Of a DNA stretch of 64,000 bases, positions 27,688-36,102 are shown piece by piece; positions within the stretch are counted from its first letter, which is position 1, and each line of letters starts with the position of its first letter. Origin of the DNA: a bacterium YEK0313. Lineage in GTDB: Bacteria > Pseudomonadota > Alphaproteobacteria > Rhizobiales > Phreatobacteraceae. The notes beneath the pieces are model-generated. The model was not told the DNA's origin and did no database searches. It saw nothing but the letters and a program-made list of their open reading frames with translations. The stretch lies in assembly GCA_000751295.2 (NCBI GenBank), contig CCMO02000001.1, forward strand, positions 2,405,501-2,469,500. The letters are read 5' to 3'. A program made the translations under genes and the position numbers.

Positions 27688-28374
27688 ATGAACGACGATA
27701 CGAAGCTGCGCCGACGGCCGCGCGGGCGGCGCGACGACGGCGCAGCGACGCGCCAGCAGATCCTGGAAGTGGCCGGGGAGGTCTTCGCCACGAAGGGCGT
27801 CGACCGCGCCACGGGCAAGGAGATCGCCGAGCGCGCCGGAGCCAACTCCGCGGCGGTCAACTACTATTATGGCGGCATCGACCAGCTTTATGGCGAAGTG
27901 CTGGTGGAAGCGCACCGGCGCCTTGTCGCCTATGACGTTCTGGCGGCGGTCGCCAAGGGCGACGGCGAGCCGGAGGACAAGCTCAGGCGCCTCATCGGCA
28001 TCGTCATCGCGGCGGTCATGTCGCCCGACCGCGCATCCTGGCCGCTGCGCGTGCTGAGCCGCGAGGTGCTGGCGCCATCGGCCATGTTCGAGATGCTGCG
28101 CGAACGCGAGCTGCTGCCGAAGAAGAGCCTGCTGATCGGGCTGATCGGCGAGTTGCTCGGCCTGCCGGCGGACGACCCGGCCGTCGCCCGCTGCTGCATC
28201 AGCATCATCGCGCCGGTCCTGATGCTGCTGATCGGCGACCGGACCGTGGTGGCACGGATGTTTCCTGCCATCATCGAAGGGGAAGGCGCGCGCGAAGCCA
28301 TGGCCGAGCACATTGCCCGCTTCGCGCTCGGCGGGCTCGGCGCCATTGCGGCGAACTTGCCGGCGCACCAATGA
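27688..28374 (+). CDS. TetR family regulator, CecR/YbiH-like (DUF1956 C-terminal domain)
   Basis: A 228-residue protein with the TetR helix-turn-helix GAATRQQILEVAGEVFATKGVDRATGKEIAERAGANSAAVNYYYGGIDQLYGEVL. The NSAAVNYYYGGIDQLY block is the CecR-type variant, and the C-terminal domain with ASWPLRVLSREVLAPSAMFE matches DUF1956. In E. coli, CecR (YbiH) represses the adjacent ybhGFSR operon, and the same exporter is divergent here. The start ATG follows GGGAGGAGGCC at a long spacing. The ligand is unknown; in E. coli, cefoperazone and chloramphenicol responses were reported. Confidence 0.92.
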   Translation: MNDDTKLRRRPRGRRDDGAATRQQILEVAGEVFATKGVDRATGKEIAERAGANSAAVNYYYGGIDQLYGEVLVEAHRRLVAYDVLAAVAKGDGEPEDKLRRLIGIVIAAVMSPDRASWPLRVLSREVLAPSAMFEMLRERELLPKKSLLIGLIGELLGLPADDPAVARCCISIIAPVLMLLIGDRTVVARMFPAIIEGEGAREAMAEHIARFALGGLGAIAANLPAHQ

Positions 28375-28407
28375 TGGGCTGACGATCCAGGGAAAAGGTC
28401 CGGGCGC

Positions 28408-30054
28408 ATGGCAGGCTCGCATATTCTCGCCGTCATGATTGCGGCGATCGCGCTGACGATCCTGGCGGAGAAACGCGGCATTCAGCCGCCGCTGCTGCTG
28501 GCGGCGGTCGGCGTGCTCGCCTCCTTCATCCCGGGCCTGCCGCGTGCCGAACTGGCGCCGCACGTCATTCTCGGCCTGGTCCTGCCGCCCTTGCTCTATT
28601 CGGCGGCCGTCGACTTTTCCTTCGCCAGCTTCATCCGGCGCATCGGCTCGATCCTCAATCTCGGCGTCGTTCTCGTTGTGGTCACGACGGTCGCGGCCGG
28701 CTTCGCGCTCGGTTGGGCGCTGCCGGCGCTGTCGCTGCCCATCGCCTTCATCCTCGGCGCGGTGGTGGCCCCGCCGGATGCGGTCAGTGCCGTGTCGATC
28801 GGCCGCAAGCTCGGCCTGCCGCGCCGGCTGATGACCATTCTCAAAGGCGAAAGCCTGATCAATGACGCCGCCGCGCTGACCCTGTTCAGCGTCGCGGTGG
28901 CGGCGGCGACCGGCCGTAACAGCTTCATCGACAGCGTCGCGCTCTATTTCCTCTATGCGGCCGGCCTCGGCACGGCGGTCGGCATCGTGCTCGGCCTCGT
29001 CGTCCATCGCATCCGCAAGCGGCTCGAAAATCCGACGCTGATCACGGCGCTCGCCATCATCGTGCCTTTTGCCGCCTACGGCCTGGCCGAAGAACTGCAC
29101 GCCTCCGGCGTCATGGCGGTGGTCTTCGCCGGTTTCACGCTTGGCCACAACGCCACCGATCTCGCCTTCGCCGGCCGCATTCAGGAGCGTGAAGTCTGGC
29201 GGGTCATCGACGCGCTGCTGGAGGCACTCGCCTTCGCCTATATGGGTCTGCAATTGCCATTCGCGATCGAGGCGGCGCGGACCAGCGGTTTCGATCTTGC
29301 CAAGGTATCGCTGGCGGCGGTGCTCGTGCTCGCCGTCGTCATCGGGACGCGCATCGCCTGGGTCATGGCGACGGCTCTCCTGGCTCGCGCACGCCATCGG
29401 CTGCTGGTCCGCAAGCTCGCGCGCCGCGGCAAGGAGCCGCGCACCACGCCGCTCAGCTGGCGCGAGAACCTCGTCCTGTCATGGACCGGCATGCGTGGTG
29501 TCGTGACGCTGGCCGCCGCCGCCGGTACGCCGCTCCTTACGGCGGCGGGCGAGCCGCTTGTCGGCCGCGAGATCATCCTGCCCGTCGCCTTCACGGTGGC
29601 GATCGGCACCCTGCTCCTGCAAGGCATGACATTGCCCTGGCTGATCGGCCGTCTTGCCATCGGCGATCCGCGCGAGGCCGATTATGCCAAGGCGCAAATG
29701 GCGCATGCCCGCCGCGTGATCGACGCGACGACCGTCTCGGTCATCGCCGAACTGCGCGAGAAGGCCAGTCCCGAGGTCGACATACGCCTGGCGACGCAGA
29801 TGCTCCGGCGGGCGCGGCGCGCGGCCGAGGAGCATGACGGTGAACTGCCGGCCGGCAGCGCGCCGCGCCGCGCCGATCACCACGACAAGATCCTGGCGAT
29901 TGCGCGGACAGTGCTTGCCGAACAGCGCCAGGCGCTGATCGCCGAACGCGACGCCGACCGCTTGGACGACGAGGTGCTGCGCGAGGTGCTCGAGGACATC
30001 GACCTCGAACAGGCCGTGATCGCCCGGCGCAGCGAGCGTCTGGCCGAGCGCTGA
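28408..30054 (+). CDS. Monovalent cation/proton antiporter, CPA1 family
   Basis: A 548-residue membrane protein with about twelve helices followed by a cytoplasmic tail of about 140 residues. Family motifs: GAVVAPPDAVSAVSIGRKLGLPRRLMTILKGESLINDAAALTLFSVAVAA (the Asp pair and the GESxxND helix bind the ion) and LSWTGMRGVVTLAAAAGTPL. The hydrophilic tail is Arg/Glu/Ala-rich with coiled-coil tendency and may be regulatory. It exchanges Na+ or K+ for H+ and helps with pH and salt stress. It begins 33 bases after the repressor gene and could share its transcript. Confidence 0.93.
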   Translation: MAGSHILAVMIAAIALTILAEKRGIQPPLLLAAVGVLASFIPGLPRAELAPHVILGLVLPPLLYSAAVDFSFASFIRRIGSILNLGVVLVVVTTVAAGFALGWALPALSLPIAFILGAVVAPPDAVSAVSIGRKLGLPRRLMTILKGESLINDAAALTLFSVAVAAATGRNSFIDSVALYFLYAAGLGTAVGIVLGLVVHRIRKRLENPTLITALAIIVPFAAYGLAEELHASGVMAVVFAGFTLGHNATDLAFAGRIQEREVWRVIDALLEALAFAYMGLQLPFAIEAARTSGFDLAKVSLAAVLVLAVVIGTRIAWVMATALLARARHRLLVRKLARRGKEPRTTPLSWRENLVLSWTGMRGVVTLAAAAGTPLLTAAGEPLVGREIILPVAFTVAIGTLLLQGMTLPWLIGRLAIGDPREADYAKAQMAHARRVIDATTVSVIAELREKASPEVDIRLATQMLRRARRAAEEHDGELPAGSAPRRADHHDKILAIARTVLAEQRQALIAERDADRLDDEVLREVLEDIDLEQAVIARRSERLAER

Positions 30055-30077
30055 GCCTGGCGCGGCGGCGAGCCTGC

Positions 30078-30245
30078 TCAGGCGGCGAACCGGATCGTGT
30101 CGGAGCGGACGGCGATGCCGGGCGGAAAGCGCGAGAAGTCCTCGATCGTCGCCTGCCCGAGCGACGAGAGCAGATGCGGCCAGAAACGGTCCCACATGAC
30201 CGATCTGACGCCGGCGCGATAGCCGGCCTCTTCGCTCAGGGTCAT
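30078..30245 (-). CDS. Small hypothetical protein, 55 aa
   Basis: A 55-codon minus-strand ORF: MTLSEEAGYRAGVRSVMWD opens it and FSRFPPGIAVRSDTIRFAA closes it. Nearly 90 per cent of third codon positions are G or C, in line with real genes here, and the composition (Trp, Phe, His, Pro) is protein-like. The ribosome-binding site is weak. It follows the SRPBCC gene on the same strand by about 77 bases and converges on the antiporter gene. No domain is recognised; it could be the intact end of a small family or a remnant. Confidence 0.45.
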   Translation of the reverse strand: MTLSEEAGYRAGVRSVMWDRFWPHLLSSLGQATIEDFSRFPPGIAVRSDTIRFAA

Positions 30246-30322
30246 GCCGTTCCCGCCCGCCGCGGGGTCGTCGCCCGAGAAGTCCCGCGAAGTGGACGAC
30301 CGGATCGTCCGCAGCCTTGGCC

Positions 30323-30856
30323 TCAGGCCTCCGCTGCGCTTTTCATGCTGGCAAGGCCGGCCTCGAAATCCTTGCCGATCATCCGGTCCATGTTCATGAA
30401 GAGCCCCATGAGCCGCATCATGAAAGGCGACTTGCCGGTCATCGCCCAGGTCACCTTCGTGCCGTTGCCGGCCGGTTCGAGCGTGAACTCGGCCGTATTG
30501 CGCGCCTCGAACGGCTTGATGAAGTCGAGCTGGATGACGAGGCGCGTCGGCGGCTCGGCCTCGACGATTTCCATGCGGCCCTGGCCGACACGTCGGTCGC
30601 CTTGCCAGGCATAGACCGCGCCGACTCCCGTCGGCGCGCCGCTGCGGCTGCGTTTCATGTCCGGGTCCCGGCCTTCATAGGGCGACCAGGCCACCCACCG
30701 GCTGAAATCCTCGATCAGCCGATAGATCGTCTCGGGCGGCGCCGCGATCGTCGTGCTGCGCGCGATGCGGAAGTCGGCCGGGCGTGTCGCGGCATAGGCG
30801 AGCACCGCGGCGACGAGGAGGGCAAGGATGAGCAGGATCAGGTCCGTGGTCGACAT
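30323..30856 (-). CDS. SRPBCC family protein with N-terminal membrane anchor
   Basis: A 177-residue protein starting with a hydrophobic helix (MSTTDLILLILALLVAAVLAYAA), then a START/SRPBCC helix-grip domain: FRIARSTTIAAPPETIYRLIEDFSRWVAWSPYEGRDPDMKRSRSG, VGAVYAWQGDRRVGQGRMEI, and the long C-terminal helix MIGKDFEAGLASMKSAAEA. Such domains bind hydrophobic ligands. The ATG follows GGGAGATGCTC. It begins 28 bases after the DoxX-like gene and is probably in its operon, which has a candidate ECF42 promoter. SRPBCC (AHSA1-like) and DoxX proteins are common partners of this sigma group. Confidence 0.87.
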   Translation of the reverse strand: MSTTDLILLILALLVAAVLAYAATRPADFRIARSTTIAAPPETIYRLIEDFSRWVAWSPYEGRDPDMKRSRSGAPTGVGAVYAWQGDRRVGQGRMEIVEAEPPTRLVIQLDFIKPFEARNTAEFTLEPAGNGTKVTWAMTGKSPFMMRLMGLFMNMDRMIGKDFEAGLASMKSAAEA

Positions 30857-30884
30857 GAGCATCTCCCGCGCGAACTGATCCAGC

Positions 30885-31331
30885 TTAGCGGCGAACCGGG
30901 AACAGCGCACGCAGGCGCGGGTCACGCAGCCACAGGCCGCCCCAGACCAGGAGCCCGAGATAGAGGCTGAACAGGGTGTGGGTGAGGAGCGGGCTGTCGA
31001 TGCGCACGTGGCTCGCGATCGCCCCGCCGAGCAGGCCGGTGGTCAGCACGGCGCCGAGCACGGCCGTGCGCGGAATGGCATAGAGCACCAGGCAGACGAG
31101 GATGACGACGCCGATCGGCCGGGCGACGGCAGGATCATAGCCGAGCGCGGCGAAGGCGGTGACGACGGGCTCGATCTTCAGGAGCTTGATCGTCGTGTCG
31201 AAGGTCAGGAACGCCATGGCGAGGCCGCTCATGGCGCGCCCCGCGGTGGTCATCAGGCGCGGATTGGCGAGCGTGCCAGCCACGGCCGGCCGGCGGATCG
31301 AGAACGAGGGGGCGAGGGTTTCGCTGGTCAT
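30885..31331 (-). CDS. DoxX-like membrane protein
   Basis: A 148-residue protein with a polar N-terminus (about 30 residues) and four hydrophobic helices: MSGLAMAFLTFDTTIKLL, IGVVILVCLVLYAIP, AVLGAVLTTGLLGGAIAS and LFSLYLGLLVWGGLWL. The pattern and the G-Y-x-P-x-x-x-R-x-I-G turn before helix 2 (ALGYDPAVARPIG) suggest the DoxX-like/DUF family. Members occur with oxidative-stress regulators. The start at 31331 has AAAGGG upstream, and a candidate ECF42 promoter lies at 31396-31422. It is followed by the SRPBCC gene. Confidence 0.8.
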   Translation of the reverse strand: MTSETLAPSFSIRRPAVAGTLANPRLMTTAGRAMSGLAMAFLTFDTTIKLLKIEPVVTAFAALGYDPAVARPIGVVILVCLVLYAIPRTAVLGAVLTTGLLGGAIASHVRIDSPLLTHTLFSLYLGLLVWGGLWLRDPRLRALFPVRR

Positions 31332-31395
31332 GGCCGGGTGTCCCTTTGGCGGTTGGGTGGCCCTCGGACCGGCTGATCCGATGGTCTGCTCCAAG

Positions 31396-31422
31396 GACGC
31401 CGCCGGGCCGGCCGTCCCGACA
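31396..31422 (-). promoter_or_regulatory. Candidate ECF42-type promoter before DoxX-SRPBCC
   Basis: On the minus strand the sequence reads TGTCGG, 17 bases, CGTC. The spacing and both boxes agree with the sites before the DGPF-sigma operons. It overlaps the end region of the upstream sigma gene's downstream gap and ends 65 bases before the DoxX start. Confidence 0.5.
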
Positions 31423-31452
31423 TCGGCCGCGACGAATATTGCCGGCGCCGCG

Positions 31453-32727
31453 TCACGCCTTCGTGCCGGAAGGCCGGGCCGCCTCGGCCTCTTCCTGCAA
31501 CTGGTCGAGATGCATGCGGATATGGGCCGCTTCGGGGGCTGTGGTGGCGAGCGCTATGGCCTGGTCGAAGGCGCTCCGGGCCTCGGCGAAGCGGCCGAGC
31601 TGGCGCAGGAACGCGCCCTTGAGGCCGAAAAAGTAGAAATAGCCCGACAGCCGCGGTGCCAGCGGCTCGATCATGGCGAGGCCGGCCTCCGGCCCCTTCA
31701 GCTTCGACACGGCCACTGCCCGGTTGAGTGAAATGACGGGCGAGGGCTGCATCCGCTCGAGCGTTGCATAGAGCGCGTCGATGCCCGACCAGTCGGTATC
31801 CTCGGGGCGCGCCGCGCGGGCATGCAGGGCGGCGATCGCCGCCTGGACCTGATAGGGGCCGGGCTGGCGATGGCGCATGGCCTTGTCGATCAGCGCCAGG
31901 CCCTCGGTGATCATGATCTTGTCCCAGAGGATGCGGTCCTGGGCCTCCAGCAGCACGATGGCGCCCTCCTTGTCGAAACGGGCAGGCGTGCGCGAGTGCT
32001 GCAGCAGCATGAGCGCGGTCAGGCCCTGGATCTCGGGTTCTGCCGGAAACAGGCCGATGAGCAGGCGGCCGAGCCGGATCGCCTCGTCGCACAGGGCGCG
32101 GCGGGTGAGCTCCTTGCTGTCGGCGGCCGAATAGCCTTCGTTGAAGATGAGGTAGATCATCGCGGCCACGGCGGCGAGCCGTTCCGAACGCTCCGCCGCG
32201 CCCGGCGTTTCGAAGGGGACGTTGGCGGTGCCGATGCGGGTCTTGGCCCGCGTGATGCGTTGCTCCATGGCGCTCTCGCCGACCAGGAAGGCGCGGGCGA
32301 TCTGCCTGACCGTCAGGCCGCAGACGATCCTGAGCGCCACCGCGATCTGCTGCGTCGCCGGCAGGTCCGGATGGCAGCAGATGAACAGCAGGCGCAGGAT
32401 ATCGTCGCGGTAATGCGAGCCGTCGAGCCGTTCGACGAGCGTATCCTCGGCATCGTCGAGATCGGAAATGTCCTGTTCGTCGGGCAGGGGCTGCTGGCGC
32501 TTCTGCCGCCGGCGGACGTCGAGTGCGACATTGCGGCCGACCAGGATCAGCCAGGCCGCGGGATCGCGCGGCGGCCCGTTCTGCGGCCAGGTCCTCAGCG
32601 CCCGGAGGCAGGCCTCCTGAAAGGCCTCCTCGGCGGTGTCGAGATCGCGGAAATAGCGCAGCAGCGCCCCGAGAACGCGCGGGCGGTTGGAGGTCAGGGC
32701 CTGGTCGATCCAGCGAATGTCGGTCAC
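31453..32727 (-). CDS. ECF sigma factor of the ECF42 type (first copy)
   Basis: A 424-residue sigma factor. Region 2 (LLRYFRDLDTAEEAFQEACLRALRTWPQNGPPRDPAAWLILVGRNVALDVRRR) recognises the -10 element; region 4 (ALRIVCGLTVRQIARAFLVGESAMEQRITRAK) the -35. A C-terminal extension of about 230 residues follows, with FNEGYSAADSKELTRRALCDEAIRLGRLL (DUF6596) and TPR-like helices (GYFYFFGLKGAFLRQLGRFAEARSAFDQAI). This extension and the DGPF partner define ECF42; no anti-sigma gene is present. It starts with GTG and overlaps the DGPF gene by four bases. The inducing signal is unknown. Confidence 0.92.
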   Translation of the reverse strand: MTDIRWIDQALTSNRPRVLGALLRYFRDLDTAEEAFQEACLRALRTWPQNGPPRDPAAWLILVGRNVALDVRRRQKRQQPLPDEQDISDLDDAEDTLVERLDGSHYRDDILRLLFICCHPDLPATQQIAVALRIVCGLTVRQIARAFLVGESAMEQRITRAKTRIGTANVPFETPGAAERSERLAAVAAMIYLIFNEGYSAADSKELTRRALCDEAIRLGRLLIGLFPAEPEIQGLTALMLLQHSRTPARFDKEGAIVLLEAQDRILWDKIMITEGLALIDKAMRHRQPGPYQVQAAIAALHARAARPEDTDWSGIDALYATLERMQPSPVISLNRAVAVSKLKGPEAGLAMIEPLAPRLSGYFYFFGLKGAFLRQLGRFAEARSAFDQAIALATTAPEAAHIRMHLDQLQEEAEAARPSGTKA

Positions 32728-33092
32728 GTCTTGCCGCTCCCGGGCAGGAAGATGGAAACTGGGCGGATTTCGTAGGAGCCGGTACCCGGATTGGCGCGGG
32801 CGAGATCCCTGGCGACGTCGAGAGCCTCTTCGAGCGAGGCGCAGTCGACGAGATAGAAGCCGAGCAGCTGTTCCTTGGTCTCGGCAAAGGGGCCGTCGAT
32901 CACCAGCGGCGGCTCCTTGCGGAAGGTGGTCGCCGCTGTCGTCGGCAGCAGCCGGGCCGTCGGGCCGAGGCGCCCTTGGCTCTCCAGCTTGTCATGGACG
33001 ACCGAGAGCCGCGCCATCACGGCATCGTCTTCTTCCTTGGTCCAGGAGCCGACGACTTTTTCGTCATTGTAGCAAAGGATCGCGTACTGCAT
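32724..33092 (-). CDS. DGPF/YCII domain protein
   Basis: A 122-residue protein opening MQYAILCYNDEKVVGSWTKEEDDAVMARL and containing VIDGPFAETKEQLLGFYLVDCASLEEALDVARDLARANPG, where DGPFAETKE is the motif that names the family. The fold is the dimeric ferredoxin-like YCII domain. Its biochemical role is unknown. It is the first gene of the operon with the ECF42 sigma factor, overlapping it by four bases (GTGA). A candidate ECF42 promoter lies 24 bases upstream, which would make the operon autoregulated. Confidence 0.92.
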   Translation of the reverse strand: MQYAILCYNDEKVVGSWTKEEDDAVMARLSVVHDKLESQGRLGPTARLLPTTAATTFRKEPPLVIDGPFAETKEQLLGFYLVDCASLEEALDVARDLARANPGTGSYEIRPVSIFLPGSGKT

Positions 33093-33115
33093 GGGATGTC
33101 CCTGTTGTGATGCAA

Positions 33116-33142
33116 GACGAACGAGTATGACCCGACCCGACA
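33116..33142 (-). promoter_or_regulatory. Candidate ECF42-type promoter before the first DGPF-sigma operon
   Basis: The minus strand reads TGTCGG, 17 bases, CGTC. The end of the -10 box is 23 bases from the DGPF start codon, which leaves a short leader. Same boxes and spacing as at 31396 and 21866. Confidence 0.55.
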
Positions 33143-33291
33143 TGGCCGGCCCAAGAAAATTGGACCGTCCAGGACATTGGGCAGCCCGGACGATAGGACG
33201 GACCGCGCGATATTGCAGCGCCCGCAATTGTCTTGCGCTGCAGCGCGGGCGCTGGAAGGATGCCCGCAGGTTTCAGGAGCGGTGCGGATCC

Positions 33292-36084
33292 ATGGCTTTC
33301 GAGACGGACGACACCATCCAGCGCGACCAGGGCCCGACCGCTGCGGAAGAGGAGGATGCGCGTCTGCGGACCGATATCCGTCTTCTCGGCCGCATTCTCG
33401 GCGACACGGTCCGCGACCAGGAGGGCGAGGCGGTTTTCGATCTCGTCGAGCGGATCCGCCAGACCTCGATCCGCTTCCACCGCGACGAGGACGAGCCGGC
33501 GCGGCGCGAGCTGGAAGCGATCCTCGACGGCATGTCGACGCCCGAGACCGTGCTGATCGTCCGTGCGTTCAGCTACTTCTCGCATCTTGCCAATATTGCA
33601 GAGGACCAGAACAACATCCGCTACCGGCGCCATCAGGCGCTTGCGGCGGCGCCGCCGGCGGCCGGCACGCTTGCCAAGGCGCTTGAGCGCGCCGCCGCCG
33701 CCGGCATCGGCCGGGACGCGTTGCGGCGGTTCTTCGGCGGAGCGCAGGTCAGCCCGGTTCTGACGGCGCATCCGACCGAAGTCCGGCGCAAGAGCACGAT
33801 CGACCGTGAAATGGAGATCGCCGCGCTGCTCGACCGCGCCGAGCGCACGCGCCTGACGCCGGACGAGGTGGCGGCGGACGAGGAGCAGCTGCGCCGCGCC
33901 GTGCTGACCCTGTGGCAGACCAACCTTCTGCGCCGGACCAAGCTCACCGTGCTGGACGAGGTCGCGAACGGCCTGTCCTTCTACGGCTACACCTTCCTGA
34001 AGGAGGTGCCGCGGCTGCACAACCGGCTCGAGGACAGCCTGGCGGCCGGGGCGGTGGGCGAGGAAGAAGAGGGCCTTGCCTCGTTCCTGCGGATGGGAAG
34101 CTGGATCGGCGGCGACCGCGACGGCAATCCCTTCGTCACGGCCGAGGTGATGCGTGCGGCGCTGCGCATGCAGAGCGTCCAGGCCCTGCGTTTCTATCTG
34201 CACGAACTGCATGAGCTCGGCGCCGAACTGTCGCTCGCCGCCCAGCTCGTTGATGTCGATGCGGATCTGACCGCGCTTGCCGCGCGCTCGCCTGACACCT
34301 CGCCGCATCGGCGCGGCGAGCCATACCGGCTGGCGGTGTCCGGCATCTATGCCCGCCTCGCCGCAACCGCGATCGCGCTCGATGGCCAGGAGCTCGGCCG
34401 CACGCCGGTCGGCGCGGCCGAGCCCTATGCCGCCGCCGCCGATTTCGCCGCCGATCTCGATGTCCTCGACCGCTCGCTGAAGGCCAACCGTTCCGCGGTC
34501 GTGGCGCGCGGGCGGCTGCGGCATCTCAGGCGGGCCGTCGACTGTTTCGGCTTCCATCTCGCGAGCCTCGACATGCGCCAGAACTCCGCGGTCCACGAGC
34601 GGACCGTCGCCGAGCTTCTGGAGGCGGCGGCGCCCGGCACGGGCTATGCGAAGCTCGGCGAGGACCAGCGCATCGCGCTTCTGGCCTCGGAGCTCGTCAA
34701 TCCCCGGCCGCTGGCCTCGCCTTTCCTCGTCTATGGCGAGGAGACGCGGGGCGAGCTCGACGTGCTGCGCGCGGCCGCCGAGGCGCACCGGGTGTTCGGA
34801 CGTTCGTCCATCCAGCAGAGCATCGTCTCCATGACCGAGGGGGCCTCCGATCTCCTCGAGATCGCTGTCCTCCTGAAGGAGGCCGGCCTGATCGATGCCG
34901 ACGGCACGAGCCATCTCGACATCGTGCCGCTGTTCGAGACGATCGACGATTTGCGCAGCTGCGCCGCGATCATGGACCGGCTCCTGTCGCTGCCGGCCTA
35001 TCGCCGGCTCGTCGACAGCCGCGGCGGCCTGCAGGAGGTCATGCTCGGCTATTCCGACAGCAACAAGGACGGCGGTTTCGTCACCTCGGGCTGGGAGCTC
35101 TACAAGGCCGAGATCCGTCTGATGGAGGTGTTCTCCCGCCACGGCGTCCGGCTCAGGCTGTTCCATGGCCGCGGCGGCTCGGTGGGGCGCGGCGGCGGAC
35201 CAAGCTATGACGCCATCCTGGCGCAGCCGGACGGGGCGGTGAACGGCCAGATCCGCATCACCGAGCAGGGCGAGATCATCTCCTCGAAATATTCGAACGC
35301 CGAGGTCGGTCGCGGCAATCTCGAGATCCTGGCCGCCGCGACCCTGGAGGCGAGCCTCATCCAGCCGCAGGTCAATGCGCCGAACGAAGCCTATCTCGCC
35401 GCGATGGAGGAATTGTCGGCTTCCGCCTATGCGGCCTATCGCGGGCTCGTCTACGAGACCGAGGGCTTTGAGGACTATTTCTGGGCCTCGACGGTCATCT
35501 CCGAAATCGCCACGCTGAATATCGGCAGCCGGCCCGCCTCGCGCGGCAAGACCCGGCGGATCGAGGATCTCCGGGCCATTCCCTGGGTGTTTAGCTGGGC
35601 GCAATGCCGCCTGATGCTGCCGGGTTGGTACGGCTTCGGCAGCGCGATCGCCGCCTGGGTCGCGGCACACCCCGACAAGGGCATCGGCTTCTTCCGCGAG
35701 CTCTACCGGGAGTGGCCGTCCTTCCGCATGCTCCTGTCGAACATGGACATGGTGCTGGCCAAAAGCAGCATCGCGGTCGCCTCGCGTTATGCCGAGCTGG
35801 TGCCGGACGAGGCACTGCGCAGGACCATCTTCTCGCGCATTCGCGCGGAATGGCAGATGTCGATCGATGCGCTGCTCGCGATCATGGGGCACGAGCGGCT
35901 GCTGCAGGGCAATCCCCTGCTGGAGCGCTCGATCCGCCACCGCTTCCCCTATCTCGATCCGCTCAACCACGTCCAGGTCGAGCTCCTGAAGCTGCATCGG
36001 GCCGAAGGCGCGGACGAACAGGTGCTGCGCGGCGTGCAGCTCACGATCAACGGCATTTCCGCGGGCCTGCGCAACAGTGGCTGA
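33292..36084 (+). CDS. ppc: Phosphoenolpyruvate carboxylase
   Basis: A 930-residue enzyme that carboxylates phosphoenolpyruvate with bicarbonate to oxaloacetate, replenishing the citric acid cycle. Catalytic motifs: H160 in VLTAHPTEVRRKS, K592 in GYSDSNKDGGF, and the mobile loop with R627 in FHGRGGSVGRGGGP. The C-terminus LTINGISAGLRNSG has the usual Asn-Ser-Gly ending. The start ATG is preceded by AGGAG; the frame upstream to 33091 has no family similarity. Length is normal for bacteria. It sits between two ECF42 modules without obvious functional linkage to them. Confidence 0.97.
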   Translation: MAFETDDTIQRDQGPTAAEEEDARLRTDIRLLGRILGDTVRDQEGEAVFDLVERIRQTSIRFHRDEDEPARRELEAILDGMSTPETVLIVRAFSYFSHLANIAEDQNNIRYRRHQALAAAPPAAGTLAKALERAAAAGIGRDALRRFFGGAQVSPVLTAHPTEVRRKSTIDREMEIAALLDRAERTRLTPDEVAADEEQLRRAVLTLWQTNLLRRTKLTVLDEVANGLSFYGYTFLKEVPRLHNRLEDSLAAGAVGEEEEGLASFLRMGSWIGGDRDGNPFVTAEVMRAALRMQSVQALRFYLHELHELGAELSLAAQLVDVDADLTALAARSPDTSPHRRGEPYRLAVSGIYARLAATAIALDGQELGRTPVGAAEPYAAAADFAADLDVLDRSLKANRSAVVARGRLRHLRRAVDCFGFHLASLDMRQNSAVHERTVAELLEAAAPGTGYAKLGEDQRIALLASELVNPRPLASPFLVYGEETRGELDVLRAAAEAHRVFGRSSIQQSIVSMTEGASDLLEIAVLLKEAGLIDADGTSHLDIVPLFETIDDLRSCAAIMDRLLSLPAYRRLVDSRGGLQEVMLGYSDSNKDGGFVTSGWELYKAEIRLMEVFSRHGVRLRLFHGRGGSVGRGGGPSYDAILAQPDGAVNGQIRITEQGEIISSKYSNAEVGRGNLEILAAATLEASLIQPQVNAPNEAYLAAMEELSASAYAAYRGLVYETEGFEDYFWASTVISEIATLNIGSRPASRGKTRRIEDLRAIPWVFSWAQCRLMLPGWYGFGSAIAAWVAAHPDKGIGFFRELYREWPSFRMLLSNMDMVLAKSSIAVASRYAELVPDEALRRTIFSRIRAEWQMSIDALLAIMGHERLLQGNPLLERSIRHRFPYLDPLNHVQVELLKLHRAEGADEQVLRGVQLTINGISAGLRNSG

Positions 36085-36102
36085 GCGGCGTGGTCGCAGC
36101 TG

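Noticed and set aside
33064..35997. A 977-codon open frame on the minus strand opposite ppc
   Set aside because: It is the antisense shadow of a highly conserved enzyme in GC-rich DNA. Its product is low-complexity (Arg, Asp, Gly, His) and has no domain.
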